NCBI GenBank assembly: GCA_963780165.1
Contig: CAWABB010000006.1
Coordinates: 124,001 to 188,000, forward strand
Origin: CAWABB01 sp963780165
GTDB lineage: Bacteria; Bacteroidota; Ignavibacteria; UBA10030; UBA6906
Direction: 5' to 3'
DNA length: 64,000 nt
In this document: one piece after another, positions 42,834 through 51,693 of the stretch
Position numbering within the stretch: the first letter of the stretch is position 1
Layout: each line of letters starts with the position of its first letter
Notes under the pieces: generated by a model
Seen by the model: the letters and a program-made list of their open reading frames with translations, nothing else
Told to the model about the DNA's origin: nothing
Databases searched by the model: none
Made by a program: the position numbers and the translations under genes

Positions 42834-43610
42834 TCAGCGATCCTCCCGGCTGATCAGCCCGAGAGCGTCGACCTCTGCCTTGCCGAGCGGGCGGGTCTTC
42901 CCTGCGGCGAGCGTCCCGAGGTCCAGCGAGCCGATGCGCGTTCGATGGAGGGTGAGGATGTCGTAGCCCAGGCTCTCGCACATCCGCCTGATCTGACGGT
43001 TCTTCCCCTCCTGGATGGTCAACTCAACCTCCGTCTCTCTACCGGCAACGCGCGCGACCGCAGCGGGTCGTAGCTTCGTCCGTTCGTCGAGCATCATGCC
43101 TGATTCCATCCGTCGGGCGTCCGCCTCCGCAAGCGGCCTGTCGAGACGTACCCTGTAGGTCTTCGAGACATGAGAATCCGGATTCGTCAGCGCCTCTCCG
43201 AATGCCGTGTCATTGGTGAAGAGGAGAAGCCCGGAAGTATCGCGATCAAGCCTCCCTACGGGAAAAATCCAATCGCGCATCGCTCCCAGCAGATCGTACA
43301 CCGTTGCGCGCAAACGCTCGTCGCTTCGCGTCGTCACGTAGCCGGCCGGTTTGTGCATCGCGAGGTAGACATGCCGCTTCTTCCGGATCGTGACGCCATC
43401 CAGTCCGAGCTTCGCCGAACGGAGATCGATCCAACGATCCGGATCACGCACTACGCGCCCGTCGACCGATACGCGCCCGGACGTGACCAGCGACCGCGCC
43501 CGCGAACGCGAGGAATAGCCGAGCTTGGACAACGCGCGGGCGAGGGTGACGGGGTCGGTGCGACTCCCGGCAGTCTGCCCGACCCTGCGTGTGGCAGGAC
43601 GATCACGCAT
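42834..43610 (-). CDS. RsuA/RluE/RluF-family pseudouridine synthase
   Basis: 258 residues from ATG 43610, overlapping the methyltransferase stop by 8 bp. S4 domain (LARALSKLGYSSRSRARSLV), catalytic Asp in FPVGRLDRDTSGLLLFTND, and NRQIRRMCESLGY near the end. This is the second RsuA-family enzyme in the window; the two differ in sequence and so probably modify different rRNA sites. Placed with an rRNA methyltransferase, which supports an rRNA target. Confidence 0.9.
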   Translation of the reverse strand: MRDRPATRRVGQTAGSRTDPVTLARALSKLGYSSRSRARSLVTSGRVSVDGRVVRDPDRWIDLRSAKLGLDGVTIRKKRHVYLAMHKPAGYVTTRSDERLRATVYDLLGAMRDWIFPVGRLDRDTSGLLLFTNDTAFGEALTNPDSHVSKTYRVRLDRPLAEADARRMESGMMLDERTKLRPAAVARVAGRETEVELTIQEGKNRQIRRMCESLGYDILTLHRTRIGSLDLGTLAAGKTRPLGKAEVDALGLISREDR

Positions 43611-44397
43611 GGCGCAGGCGGCGGATCGCCGAGAGAACGACACCGCACGCGACGCCGACGTTCAGAGATTCGGCCGAACCGTACCGGCGGATGGTCACAC
43701 GCGTGTCGGCCAGATGCAGCAACTGGTCGGACACGCCCCAGGCTTCGTTCCCGAAGACGATGATCGTCCGGTCGGCGTACTGTATATGGTCGAAGTGCGT
43801 CTCCCCGTGCACGTCGGTCACGTAGACGGAGAAGCCGGACTCCTTCGCTGTCGACAGGAACGCGAGCAGTTCGGCATCCTCTGCGATGGGGAGATGAAAG
43901 ATGCTGCCCATGGTCCCGCGGACCACCTTGGGGTTCAGCAACTCGACGGAATTCCGTCCAAGTACCAAACCGGAGACCCCGAACCAGTCGCACGTCCGGA
44001 TCATCGAGCCGAGGTTTCCGGGATCGGATACCGCGTCGATGGCGACGACGACCACCGGGCTGCCACGCGTGCGGAGCAGCGTGTCAGGCGGAATGGTCTG
44101 GAACCGGACGACGGCCGCGATGCCCTGGGCGTGCACGGTATCGGTAAACGCGTCGAGTTCCCGCGAGGTCACGGGGACGAGCTTGCCTGCCTTCCCCGAA
44201 AGCTTCTCGAGCAGCAGACTCCCGGGCTGGCTCGCCTCGAAATCGCGGGTGTGGTAGACCTCAAGGATGTCAACGCGCGAGGCGAGCGCCTCCCGCACAA
44301 GCCGCAGCCCCTCGATCAACAGCAGGCCCTGCTCCTGCCGGTGTTTCTTCTGCAGAAGCTGTTTGAGTCGTTTCAGATCCGCTTGCGTCAGTCCCAT
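43603..44397 (-). CDS. SpoU (TrmH)-family RNA methyltransferase
   Basis: 264 residues. A short L30e-like N-terminal domain (LTQADLKRLKQLLQKKHRQ) precedes the SPOUT knot with motif 1 DPGNLGSMIRTCDWFG, motif 2 IIVFGNEAWGVSDQL and motif 3 SAESLNVGVACGVVL. It 2'-O-methylates rRNA or tRNA with SAM. The layout matches RlmB/TsnR-type proteins. A clean promoter lies at 44424-44452, so it heads the transcript. Confidence 0.92.
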   Translation of the reverse strand: MGLTQADLKRLKQLLQKKHRQEQGLLLIEGLRLVREALASRVDILEVYHTRDFEASQPGSLLLEKLSGKAGKLVPVTSRELDAFTDTVHAQGIAAVVRFQTIPPDTLLRTRGSPVVVVAIDAVSDPGNLGSMIRTCDWFGVSGLVLGRNSVELLNPKVVRGTMGSIFHLPIAEDAELLAFLSTAKESGFSVYVTDVHGETHFDHIQYADRTIIVFGNEAWGVSDQLLHLADTRVTIRRYGSAESLNVGVACGVVLSAIRRLRHA

Positions 44398-44423
44398 GGT
44401 CCGGTCGATACAAAGTGTGAGAG

Positions 44424-44452
44424 ATTGTACGCAGGAGGGGTTGGATTAGCAA
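44424..44452 (-). promoter_or_regulatory. Sigma70-like promoter for the rRNA methyltransferase operon
   Basis: TTGCTA (44447-44452) and TACAAT (44424-44429), 17-bp spacer, minus strand; +1 about 20 bp before ATG 44397. Confidence 0.6.
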
Positions 44453-44475
44453 GGCAAGGGGTCGCCGGGGCAGTT

Positions 44476-44547
44476 ATTCACGCCATGCCATGCATTCGCG
44501 CCATGCCGTCCATTCACACCACACATTCAGTTCACACCATACCATCC
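44476..44547. repeat. Four imperfect 18-bp tandem repeats
   Basis: Units at 44476-44493, 44494-44511, 44512-44529 and 44530-44547 share the core ATTCACRCCATRCCRTCC. They sit in a 250-bp gap (44398-44647) between comEC and the methyltransferase. The same gap holds the 13-bp palindrome GGGCACAGTGCCC (44583-44595). No gene is visible here. Confidence 0.65.
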
Positions 44548-44647
44548 AGTGCCCCACCGACTCGCTGGTCGCGCAGACGACCGGGCACAGTGCCCCTTCC
44601 AACTATCAACGACACACTGCGCCGTATACGGATTTGCCGGAACGACA

Positions 44648-47113
44648 CTAGTCACGCCATACCACCCTCTTCCAGCTGCGGCCATCCGTCCGGATGATAA
44701 CGCACCCCGCTTCATCGGTGCGTGCGACCGGACAGTACATCTGGACAAACCTCGCGAGCACCGTGGCTGAGGGATGCCCGAATCGATTCAGGATTCCAAC
44801 CGATATCACTGCCAGCTCCGGCCGCACGGCCCGAAGAAAGGCCACCGAGCTGCCGGAGGATGATCCGTGATGGGCGACTTTCATCACGCGCGATCGCATG
44901 AAGGCCCCGTACCGCTCGACCATGCGACGCTCGACCTCGGCCTCGGCATCACCGGTGAGAAGCATCGAGAACTCGCCGAACACCAGCTTGAGAACAACCG
45001 ATCGGTTGTTGGCACCCGGGAGGGAAGGTTCGACGTCCCCCGGCCACAGCACATAGATGCGCGAGTCCGGCGTCGGGTTGATGCACGTCCCCGCCACCAG
45101 TCGTCGCGTCGGGACTGCCTGCCCACCGGGGTCCACCCACGACGACGAGAGGATGGTGTCCACCGGAATGGATCGCAGCACGGCGTCGAGCCCGCCGGCA
45201 TGGTCTGCATGGGCATGCGTGAGAACGAGGTAGGTAAGCCGGTCGACCCCGAGCCGCTTCAGCAGCGGTGTGACCACTCTCCCGCCTGCGTCAAACGTAG
45301 GGGTCCTCGGCCCCGCGTCCACCAGCATCGAGTGCCCGCCAGGCAGCTGCAGCAGGATGGCATCACCCTGCCCGACGTCGATGACGGAGACGGTCAACGT
45401 GCGCGAAGGGGCCTCAAGGACAGAAGGTCGCGCCAGCAGGACGATGAGCGCGATCGCAGCAAGTGTCACCAGCGCCAGCAGGCGTCTGGGACGGCTCGCC
45501 GCGGGGCACAGCAACGCTCCGGCCCCGGCAAAGAACGGGACCACTTCGAGCGCCGTCCACGAGGACGTGTCGATCGATGCCCACGGCAATCCTCCGGCGA
45601 ACCGGGTGATCTCGAGCGTGACGTCGAGGATCAGGCCGTTGACCGCTTCAAATCCCGGCGCCAGCAGCGGGACGGTCCATCTGCACATCATCGACGCCGC
45701 GCCAAGCACCACCGCGACGCCCGACAGCGGCACGACAGGGATATTCGCCGCGACGCCTACGATCGAAAGACGCCCGAACGACAGCGCCGTCATCGGGAGC
45801 GTGCCGAGCGTCGCGACGAGAGAGATCCCTGCGAGCCTGAGCATCCACACCGCAGGCTTTCGGAGAACGCCATGCACGCGCAGTGCGATGATTCTCCTGT
45901 CGAGTGCGGGATACACGAGGACCAGCGACAGCACCGCGGCGAACGAGAGCTGGAAACCTGCATCGAAGAGGAGACGCGGGGAGTCGAGGAGGACGACGAG
46001 CGCCGCGACACCGATGATATTCACGCCGCTCACCCGCCGTTGTACGAGCCTCCCTCCGATCACGAGAAGCGCCATCACGGTCGCCCGCACGACGGGGGGC
46101 TGCGAGCCGGTCACCAGCATATACAGGAGGAGCACGAGAGCGACCGGGACCGGCGTGTACTTGAGCGGCACCCGGATCAAGCCGAGCACAAAGAGGATGA
46201 TCGCGGCCACGACCGCGACGTTGGAGCCTGAGACGGCGAGAATGTGCGCAACGCCGGCGTTCACGAACGCCTCCTGCGTCCCGGGATCGATCCCTTCCCT
46301 GATCCCGAGCAGCAGGCCCTTCAGGAACTCGCCGCCCTGCCCGCCATAGCCGGCCTCGAGCGACTCCACTGACGCCCTGCGAAGGGGCTCGACGATGCGC
46401 GTCTGCAAGAGAGGGGCCTCGCCCTCTCCGAGGATGCGGACTGACCGGGCGCCGCGCACCAGGACGTCGTGCGAGTATCCGTTTGCCCTGTACCACCGCC
46501 GCGGAGCCATCTCCCCCGGGTTACGTGCGCGGGACGGAAGAAGAATCACGCCGGACAGGGCGACAAGATCCCCGCACCGGATCTGCGGGCGAACGGAGTC
46601 GCGGGAGCCCCAGACCACGGTCGCAAGGACAGTCGCGGGGTGGGCCCTCCAGAGGCTGTCGACGAGCAACCGCTCGGATCTCAGGGCGAATCGGACACGC
46701 CCGGGACGCTCCTGCGGGGGCCCCGCAACCGTGCCGAGCACAACCGCCCGCCGCACGTGCAACCCGGAGAGTTCCGTGGCCTCGCGGTCCCCGGCAACGC
46801 CGGTCAGGCAACCCTGAATCGTGATGAGAGGCAGAGCGAAGAGCGACAGCACGGCCGGGTCCCGGCGCACGATGCATGCAGTGAAGAGGATGGTCAGGCC
46901 AGCGGAGAGCATAAAGACCGGCGCGTCATCCACTTCCTCCCGCAGGCCCGAAGCCGCACCGGCAGGGTTCCATGGCATCGAGCTGGTGGCATCCTCCGTC
47001 CCAGTCCCCGTTCCCGTCACGCCAGCCAGCCCATCTCCCATCAGCAGCCCCGCGCTAAAGCAGAGTGCCACGAGAAAGCCAGGAGCGCTCCGCGCGGTGA
47101 AGCGGGAGGTCAT
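44648..47113 (-). CDS. comEC: ComEC/Rec2 DNA-uptake channel protein
   Basis: 821 residues. N-terminal membrane segments and the OB-like DUF4131 part (~10-230) precede the competence core of about eight membrane helices (~285-510; AHILAVSGSNVAVVAAIILF). The C-terminal MBL-fold domain (~575-821) has IDVGQGDAILLQLPGGHSML, THAHADHAGG and KVAHHGSSSGSS, so the nuclease-like site is intact. It carries single-stranded DNA across the inner membrane. No comEA or pilus genes are adjacent. The 180 bp upstream have no visible gene. Confidence 0.94.
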   Translation of the reverse strand: MTSRFTARSAPGFLVALCFSAGLLMGDGLAGVTGTGTGTEDATSSMPWNPAGAASGLREEVDDAPVFMLSAGLTILFTACIVRRDPAVLSLFALPLITIQGCLTGVAGDREATELSGLHVRRAVVLGTVAGPPQERPGRVRFALRSERLLVDSLWRAHPATVLATVVWGSRDSVRPQIRCGDLVALSGVILLPSRARNPGEMAPRRWYRANGYSHDVLVRGARSVRILGEGEAPLLQTRIVEPLRRASVESLEAGYGGQGGEFLKGLLLGIREGIDPGTQEAFVNAGVAHILAVSGSNVAVVAAIILFVLGLIRVPLKYTPVPVALVLLLYMLVTGSQPPVVRATVMALLVIGGRLVQRRVSGVNIIGVAALVVLLDSPRLLFDAGFQLSFAAVLSLVLVYPALDRRIIALRVHGVLRKPAVWMLRLAGISLVATLGTLPMTALSFGRLSIVGVAANIPVVPLSGVAVVLGAASMMCRWTVPLLAPGFEAVNGLILDVTLEITRFAGGLPWASIDTSSWTALEVVPFFAGAGALLCPAASRPRRLLALVTLAAIALIVLLARPSVLEAPSRTLTVSVIDVGQGDAILLQLPGGHSMLVDAGPRTPTFDAGGRVVTPLLKRLGVDRLTYLVLTHAHADHAGGLDAVLRSIPVDTILSSSWVDPGGQAVPTRRLVAGTCINPTPDSRIYVLWPGDVEPSLPGANNRSVVLKLVFGEFSMLLTGDAEAEVERRMVERYGAFMRSRVMKVAHHGSSSGSSVAFLRAVRPELAVISVGILNRFGHPSATVLARFVQMYCPVARTDEAGCVIIRTDGRSWKRVVWRD

Positions 47114-47293
47114 CGCGAGCGCGCTCCCGCAATCTCAGCGTCGTGCAGTGGCGTTGCGGGGGTGAAGAGCCCGGAACTCCGGTCGCGTACTTCCGGTACA
47201 CGGGGACACACATCCGATGCATGAGCATGAAGTGCCGATGACCGGGGATGCGCTTCAGGTCCGCGAGCGCGAATTGCCGACGCAGGCCCGCGG

Positions 47294-48220
47294 TCAGACC
47301 GCGTGGAGCAGCCGGAGAATGAATGGGGTGATGTGAGTGAGATCGGCGGTGCCCGCTGCGTCGAGTTCCCGTGCGTGGTCCGCGTGGTGCGAACCGTAGA
47401 GAACGAGCGGCACCGGATTCCGGGTGTGCGACTTCGTCGAAAGGTCCTCGAGGTTCCCATGATCGCTGGTGATGAGCAGGAGCGTGTCCCTTGTGTCCAG
47501 CCCCTCCATGATACCTACAAGGAACCCATCGAACTTTTCGAGGACGTCGATCGCTTCGTGCATGCTTTGCGAGTGTCCCGCGTGGTCGGTTTTCCAGTAC
47601 TCGAACAGAACGAAATCATGGTCGCGGGTGAGCTGTGCAAGCAGGCGGCCGGCTTCCGCGGGCTCAACCGGATGGATGTGCGGGTGCCCCAGCGAACCCC
47701 AGGCGGCGTTCGTGATGTCAGCGGAGACAGCCTTCCCTGCTGCGAGCTCGGCGTGCGTCCGGATCGGGACTCCCGCGTATTGACAGGAGAGCGTGGTGAC
47801 GGTCAGGCGTGCACGCGGCTGCCTCGTGTACTCGAAGAATCGGTCCGGGAAGGCGTTGGCAAACGCGACACTCCGATCCGCGACGAGCAGCCGGTGAAAG
47901 ATGTTCTGCTCCTGCAGGACCGGCTTCAGCGTCGAGTACGGGTACGGGCCGAAATGCTTCCCGATGAGCTTCGGCGCGTTAACGCCCGTAAACAGGGCGG
48001 TCTGGCCGGTGCCGCTCTGCGGGAGGCCCGCGACGCCGAGGTTCGGATCGAGCGGGATGGCGGTCGCGGCGCGAGAACCCAGCCGGCGGGCATGCAGCGA
48101 CGGGAGGTCTCCGTTGAACAGAGAGCGGAGTGCCGGGAGCCGGGCCGCAAACACGGGGTTGACGTGGGGATCCCGCCTGCCGATCCCCACGCCATCCAGG
48201 AAGAGTAGGAGAACTTTCAC
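47294..48220 (-). CDS. Alkaline-phosphatase-superfamily metalloenzyme
   Basis: 308 residues from GTG 48220; the longer frame overlaps the preceding gene without similarity. VLLLFLDGVGIG holds the first metal Asp, TGQTALFTGVNAP the Thr/Ser nucleophile region, LFEYWKTDHAGHS and LLLITSDHGNLEDL the remaining metal ligands. The pattern recalls cofactor-independent phosphoglycerate mutase and phosphopentomutase relatives, but it is much shorter than either, so the substrate (a phosphate or sulfate ester) is unknown. It follows the gluzincin-like gene by 19 bp. Confidence 0.8.
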   Translation of the reverse strand: MKVLLLFLDGVGIGRRDPHVNPVFAARLPALRSLFNGDLPSLHARRLGSRAATAIPLDPNLGVAGLPQSGTGQTALFTGVNAPKLIGKHFGPYPYSTLKPVLQEQNIFHRLLVADRSVAFANAFPDRFFEYTRQPRARLTVTTLSCQYAGVPIRTHAELAAGKAVSADITNAAWGSLGHPHIHPVEPAEAGRLLAQLTRDHDFVLFEYWKTDHAGHSQSMHEAIDVLEKFDGFLVGIMEGLDTRDTLLLITSDHGNLEDLSTKSHTRNPVPLVLYGSHHADHARELDAAGTADLTHITPFILRLLHAV

Positions 48221-48239
48221 GCGTGCCGCACCGGAGACA

Positions 48240-49019
48240 TTACTTCTTGGGCGCCGGCGCGGAGAGTGCGCGGATGTGTGCCGCCCATGCGGTCTCGACT
48301 GTCGAGTAGGGCTCGCCCAGGACGCGCTTGAAGACCCCATCGACCGGGGTCTTGCCGTCGAAGTCCCGGAAGAGCTGGTATGCCTTCTCCTGCCCGTATG
48401 TGTCGATGAAAAACTTCATCGTGGTCCCGAGGATGTACTGGACATCGTCGCGCCCCGGAGGATTCGGGTGCTCCTGGATGTCCTGATCCAGGTCGGCAAA
48501 CGACGCGAGGGATGCGCCTACGGCCGGCGTGAGTCGGGACAGCACGCCGCTGTGATGGACCGCGTACGCTTCGCGGAGCCAGCGCGGACATCCCTTTGCC
48601 GCGACCGGATCGAGCAACGCGATCGCCATCTCGTACGCAAGGGACGTTTCGTAGATCCCTCGCTGGACAAGAGCCTGGACCGGCTGGATGTGCAGAATCC
48701 CCTTGGCGTAGAGCGCGCCCCGCCACGGCTGCTTCATGCCCGCCTCGGTCTGGAACCGGCTGACCGACTCATAGGTCCTCGCGTGCACTGTCTTCTCGGA
48801 CGTCAGGCCGAGCTGCGCCAGAATCGTGCGCCGGTCGTTCTGGAGAAACTCCAACAGATTTCGGATTTCGTTCTCCTTCGCGTCACGTGGGTAGATCAGA
48901 TCGACCTTGTCGCCCTTCAGCGTCGCCGTCCCGCTTTGCGCCACGGCGCGGCCGTGGAGTGCCGTGACGAGAGTGGCCAGCGCGGCCACTGCGATCCATG
49001 CCCCAATGAATCCCTTCAT
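48240..49019 (-). CDS. Secreted peptidase-MA-like protein, active site degenerate
   Basis: 259 residues with a signal peptide (ending AVAQ) and a strong SD (AAGGAGG). Its order resembles peptidase MA/gluzincin proteins: a strand with YESVSRF, then a helix where HExxH is expected, then CPRWLREAYAVHHSGV, like the usual PRWLxEG. In place of HExxH it reads YEMAI, and the downstream Glu is less clear, so it is probably not a zinc protease. A C-terminal helical part (MKFFIDTYGQEKAYQLFRDF) is family-like. It may bind peptides or act as a pseudoenzyme. Confidence 0.72.
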   Translation of the reverse strand: MKGFIGAWIAVAALATLVTALHGRAVAQSGTATLKGDKVDLIYPRDAKENEIRNLLEFLQNDRRTILAQLGLTSEKTVHARTYESVSRFQTEAGMKQPWRGALYAKGILHIQPVQALVQRGIYETSLAYEMAIALLDPVAAKGCPRWLREAYAVHHSGVLSRLTPAVGASLASFADLDQDIQEHPNPPGRDDVQYILGTTMKFFIDTYGQEKAYQLFRDFDGKTPVDGVFKRVLGEPYSTVETAWAAHIRALSAPAPKK

Positions 49020-49031
49020 GCGTCGTCCTCC

Positions 49032-49493
49032 TTACGATTGCGCTTCTTGCTGATTGTGGATTAGAATCGTAACCGGACCATCGTTCACAAGCCTGATCTG
49101 CATCATCGCGCCAAACACGCCGGACCGCACACAATCGGCGCCGAGAATCTCAGCCGCGCGCTGCAGGAAGCTTTCATACAGAGGCCTCGCGTCCGCCGGC
49201 GGAGCGGCAGCCGTGAAGCTCGGCCTGTTCCCCTTCTGAGCATCGCCGTACAGCGTGAACTGCGAGACCACCAACAGGGAACCGCCCACATCCTTCAGCG
49301 ACAGGTTCATCTTCCCTTCGGGATCCTCCATGACGCGAAGCGCGGCGCACTTCTCTGCAAGGAATGTCGCGTCGCGGAGCGTGTCGCCCGTCCGGATCCC
49401 GAGCAACACACAATAGCCGCGTCCGATGGACGCATGCTCGGTGCCGTCAATCACGACGGAGGCCTCGAGCACCCGCTGAACGACAGCCTTCAC
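49032..49493 (-). CDS. dtd: D-aminoacyl-tRNA deacylase
   Basis: 153 residues from GTG 49493, overlapping the prmC stop by 4 bp. It removes D-amino acids and glycine from mis-charged tRNA. The family motifs are SQFTLYGD (catalytic Thr), the cross-subunit NDGPVTI, and ERSFEAS-like VLEASVVIDG at the N-terminus. Length is normal. The upstream extension in the same frame belongs to prmC. Confidence 0.94.
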   Translation of the reverse strand: MKAVVQRVLEASVVIDGTEHASIGRGYCVLLGIRTGDTLRDATFLAEKCAALRVMEDPEGKMNLSLKDVGGSLLVVSQFTLYGDAQKGNRPSFTAAAPPADARPLYESFLQRAAEILGADCVRSGVFGAMMQIRLVNDGPVTILIHNQQEAQS

Positions 49494-50383
49494 GAAGCCG
49501 CCTCCCGCCGTGCGGACACCACCCTCGGAATGCCCGCATGGTCCTCGTGCCACGCGATCTCCTTCAGCCCCCTGAGCTCCAGGAGCCCGGTCACCGGACG
49601 AGACTGATCGTACGCGACTTCCATCATCAGACAGCCTGCCGGGTTCAGGAGAATCCCGGCGAGCTCGACGATCCTGCGGATGACCCGCAGCCCGTCCGCC
49701 TCGTCCGTCGTGGCGAGCCTCGGCTCGAAATCGCGAACCTCGGGCTGGAGCTCCGCATACTCTGCGAGCGAAATGTACGGAGGATTCGATACGATCAGGT
49801 CGAAGGTCCGCCCGAGGACCCGATCGGAGAACACGTCCATCTCGTCCAGGTCGACCGTCTGGATGCCATGCATCCGGAGGTTCTCGCCTGCGACGGCGAG
49901 GGCGGCCGCACTCACGTCAATCGAAAGGATATGCGCGGAAGGAACGAAGCGCGCGATCGCAAGCGCCAGGTTTCCCGAACCTGTGCCGATCTCGAGAACC
50001 TCCTGCACGGCGTCGCCACGGCGCTTCAGTTCTTCAATGGCACATTCGGCAAGCAGCTCGGTTTCTGGACGGGGAACAAGCACGTCGGGGGTCACGCGAA
50101 CGCGAAGACCCATAAAGTCCGTCTCGCCGATGATATACTGCAGCGGCTCGCGCGCCAGGCGGCGCTTGAACAGGGCTTTGAATCGCGCAAGCTCGTCGGC
50201 CGTCAGCGGCCTGTCAAATTGCAGGTACAGGTTGAGGCGGGGAAGGCCCAGGACATGCGCCAGGAGGAGGTCGACGGTCAGCCGCGGTTCATCGAGCCCT
50301 TTCGCCTTCAGATAGTCGCTCCCCCACTGAAGGAGCGAGAGAACGGTCCACTGCTGTGCGGCGTCGTTACTGGAATGCGTCAT
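49490..50383 (-). CDS. prmC: Release factor glutamine methyltransferase
   Basis: 297 residues from ATG 50383. The N-terminal helical domain (~1-75) recognises RF1/RF2, with PLQYIIGETDFMGL as linker. The methyltransferase domain has LEIGTGSGNLALAIA and the NPPY motif (VSNPPYIS), with PRPETE preceding. It methylates the GGQ Gln of release factors with SAM. Overlaps dtd by 4 bp. Confidence 0.95.
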   Translation of the reverse strand: MTHSSNDAAQQWTVLSLLQWGSDYLKAKGLDEPRLTVDLLLAHVLGLPRLNLYLQFDRPLTADELARFKALFKRRLAREPLQYIIGETDFMGLRVRVTPDVLVPRPETELLAECAIEELKRRGDAVQEVLEIGTGSGNLALAIARFVPSAHILSIDVSAAALAVAGENLRMHGIQTVDLDEMDVFSDRVLGRTFDLIVSNPPYISLAEYAELQPEVRDFEPRLATTDEADGLRVIRRIVELAGILLNPAGCLMMEVAYDQSRPVTGLLELRGLKEIAWHEDHAGIPRVVSARREAAS

Positions 50384-50426
50384 TGAACAGAATATAGTCC
50401 GGTCGCCCCTGAGAATCAATGAAGCG

Positions 50427-51689
50427 TCAGGCCCGCACATGCGGCAGGGTCCGGGGATCCCGGACCCTGAACAGCAACAGTCCGAGGCCCAGACAGGCGA
50501 AGGCCATTCCCGCGACGAAGAGCGCGTGGAAACCCGCGCGCTCCACGAGGAAGCCGCCCACGAGGGACGCCAGGTAGAGCGGAGCGAGCAGCGTGTTGGT
50601 GAGCGCGATGTACGTCGCCCGTTCGGTGGGCGGTCCGTATTCGATCGCCATGTTGTAGCGGATGATGATCTCGGACCCGATGTTGGCGCCGACAAAGAAG
50701 TAGACCACGATGAACCACCAGGCGTCGGCGGCGAGCAACGCCGTGGTCGTCGCCAGCAGGAGCGCCACCGCGGCGGGAATGAGCGCTATCCGGTTTCCGT
50801 ACCGGTCGGCGACGAGCCCCGCCACGAGCGCACTGATGATCTGGGCGAGTACCATGCTGAGCGTGAAGGCGCCGACGAGCCCCTCCCCCGCCTGGAACCT
50901 CTCCAATGCGTAAACGGTGAAGAAGCCAAACGGGGCGGTCGCGGGGATCAGACACGCGACCGCAATGATGAACCAGCGGTACTCCACATTCGTCCTGAGA
51001 ACTCCGGGGAGTTCCCGGAGATAGGTGATGAGCGGCTTGCCGGGCAGGACCGGACTCGGTTCCTCCTCGACGAGACGGGACTGAACGATCAATGCGGCAA
51101 ACTGAAACAGGAAGGAGAGCAGGAGCGCGAACGCATAGCTGTTGGGAAACTGCAGATTTGCCAGGAGCCACGTCAACCCCAACCCGGAGATGAACGCTCC
51201 CGCGCCACCCAGCGCGTTTCTGAATCCGAACAGCCGGCCCCGGCGATGCACGGGCGTAAGCTTTGCGACCAGCTCGAACCATGCCGGCGTCGTGATTCCG
51301 AGAATCGTCTGGTTGAGCGCGAAGACCACAAAGAAGAAGATGAGCGCCGCGTGCGGGTCGCGGCTTCCGAGCACCCAGACCCCGATCGCGAGAAGAAGCG
51401 CGCCTGTCCGATGCGTGAGCCCGAAGCCGATCGTCCACGGCTTCTTCCACGGACGCGCACTCGCGTACCTCGCCGCAACGACCTGAGGAAGGAACACGCC
51501 CATATAGGCGATCAGCGCCACGGCCCCGACCGCCAGCTTTCCCCCGCCGAGCCGCGACACAAGCGCAGGGAGGACGGTCTGCACGGAGCTCAGACCGGCG
51601 GTCGTGATGAAGAGCGCCCCCTCAAACACATTGACGATGAAGTTTTTCCGGCTGAGTGCTCCCGACCCCGCCGCCTGGTGTGCGTCCAT
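50427..51689 (-). CDS. Major facilitator superfamily transporter
   Basis: 420 residues from ATG 51689 (GAGG 4 nt upstream), just after the amidohydrolase stop; earlier in-frame starts would overlap that gene. Twelve membrane helices are predicted by eye. Loop motifs include GLVADRYGNRIAL (the MFS motif A position in the second half) and HRRGRLFGFRNALGG. It resembles uncharacterised MFS proteins rather than a known sugar or drug group. The substrate is unknown. Confidence 0.83.
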   Translation of the reverse strand: MDAHQAAGSGALSRKNFIVNVFEGALFITTAGLSSVQTVLPALVSRLGGGKLAVGAVALIAYMGVFLPQVVAARYASARPWKKPWTIGFGLTHRTGALLLAIGVWVLGSRDPHAALIFFFVVFALNQTILGITTPAWFELVAKLTPVHRRGRLFGFRNALGGAGAFISGLGLTWLLANLQFPNSYAFALLLSFLFQFAALIVQSRLVEEEPSPVLPGKPLITYLRELPGVLRTNVEYRWFIIAVACLIPATAPFGFFTVYALERFQAGEGLVGAFTLSMVLAQIISALVAGLVADRYGNRIALIPAAVALLLATTTALLAADAWWFIVVYFFVGANIGSEIIIRYNMAIEYGPPTERATYIALTNTLLAPLYLASLVGGFLVERAGFHALFVAGMAFACLGLGLLLFRVRDPRTLPHVRA

Positions 51690-51693
51690 GACC

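Noticed and set aside
44583..44595. 13-bp palindrome as a comEC terminator
   Set aside because: No T-run follows on minus and the stem is only 6 bp.
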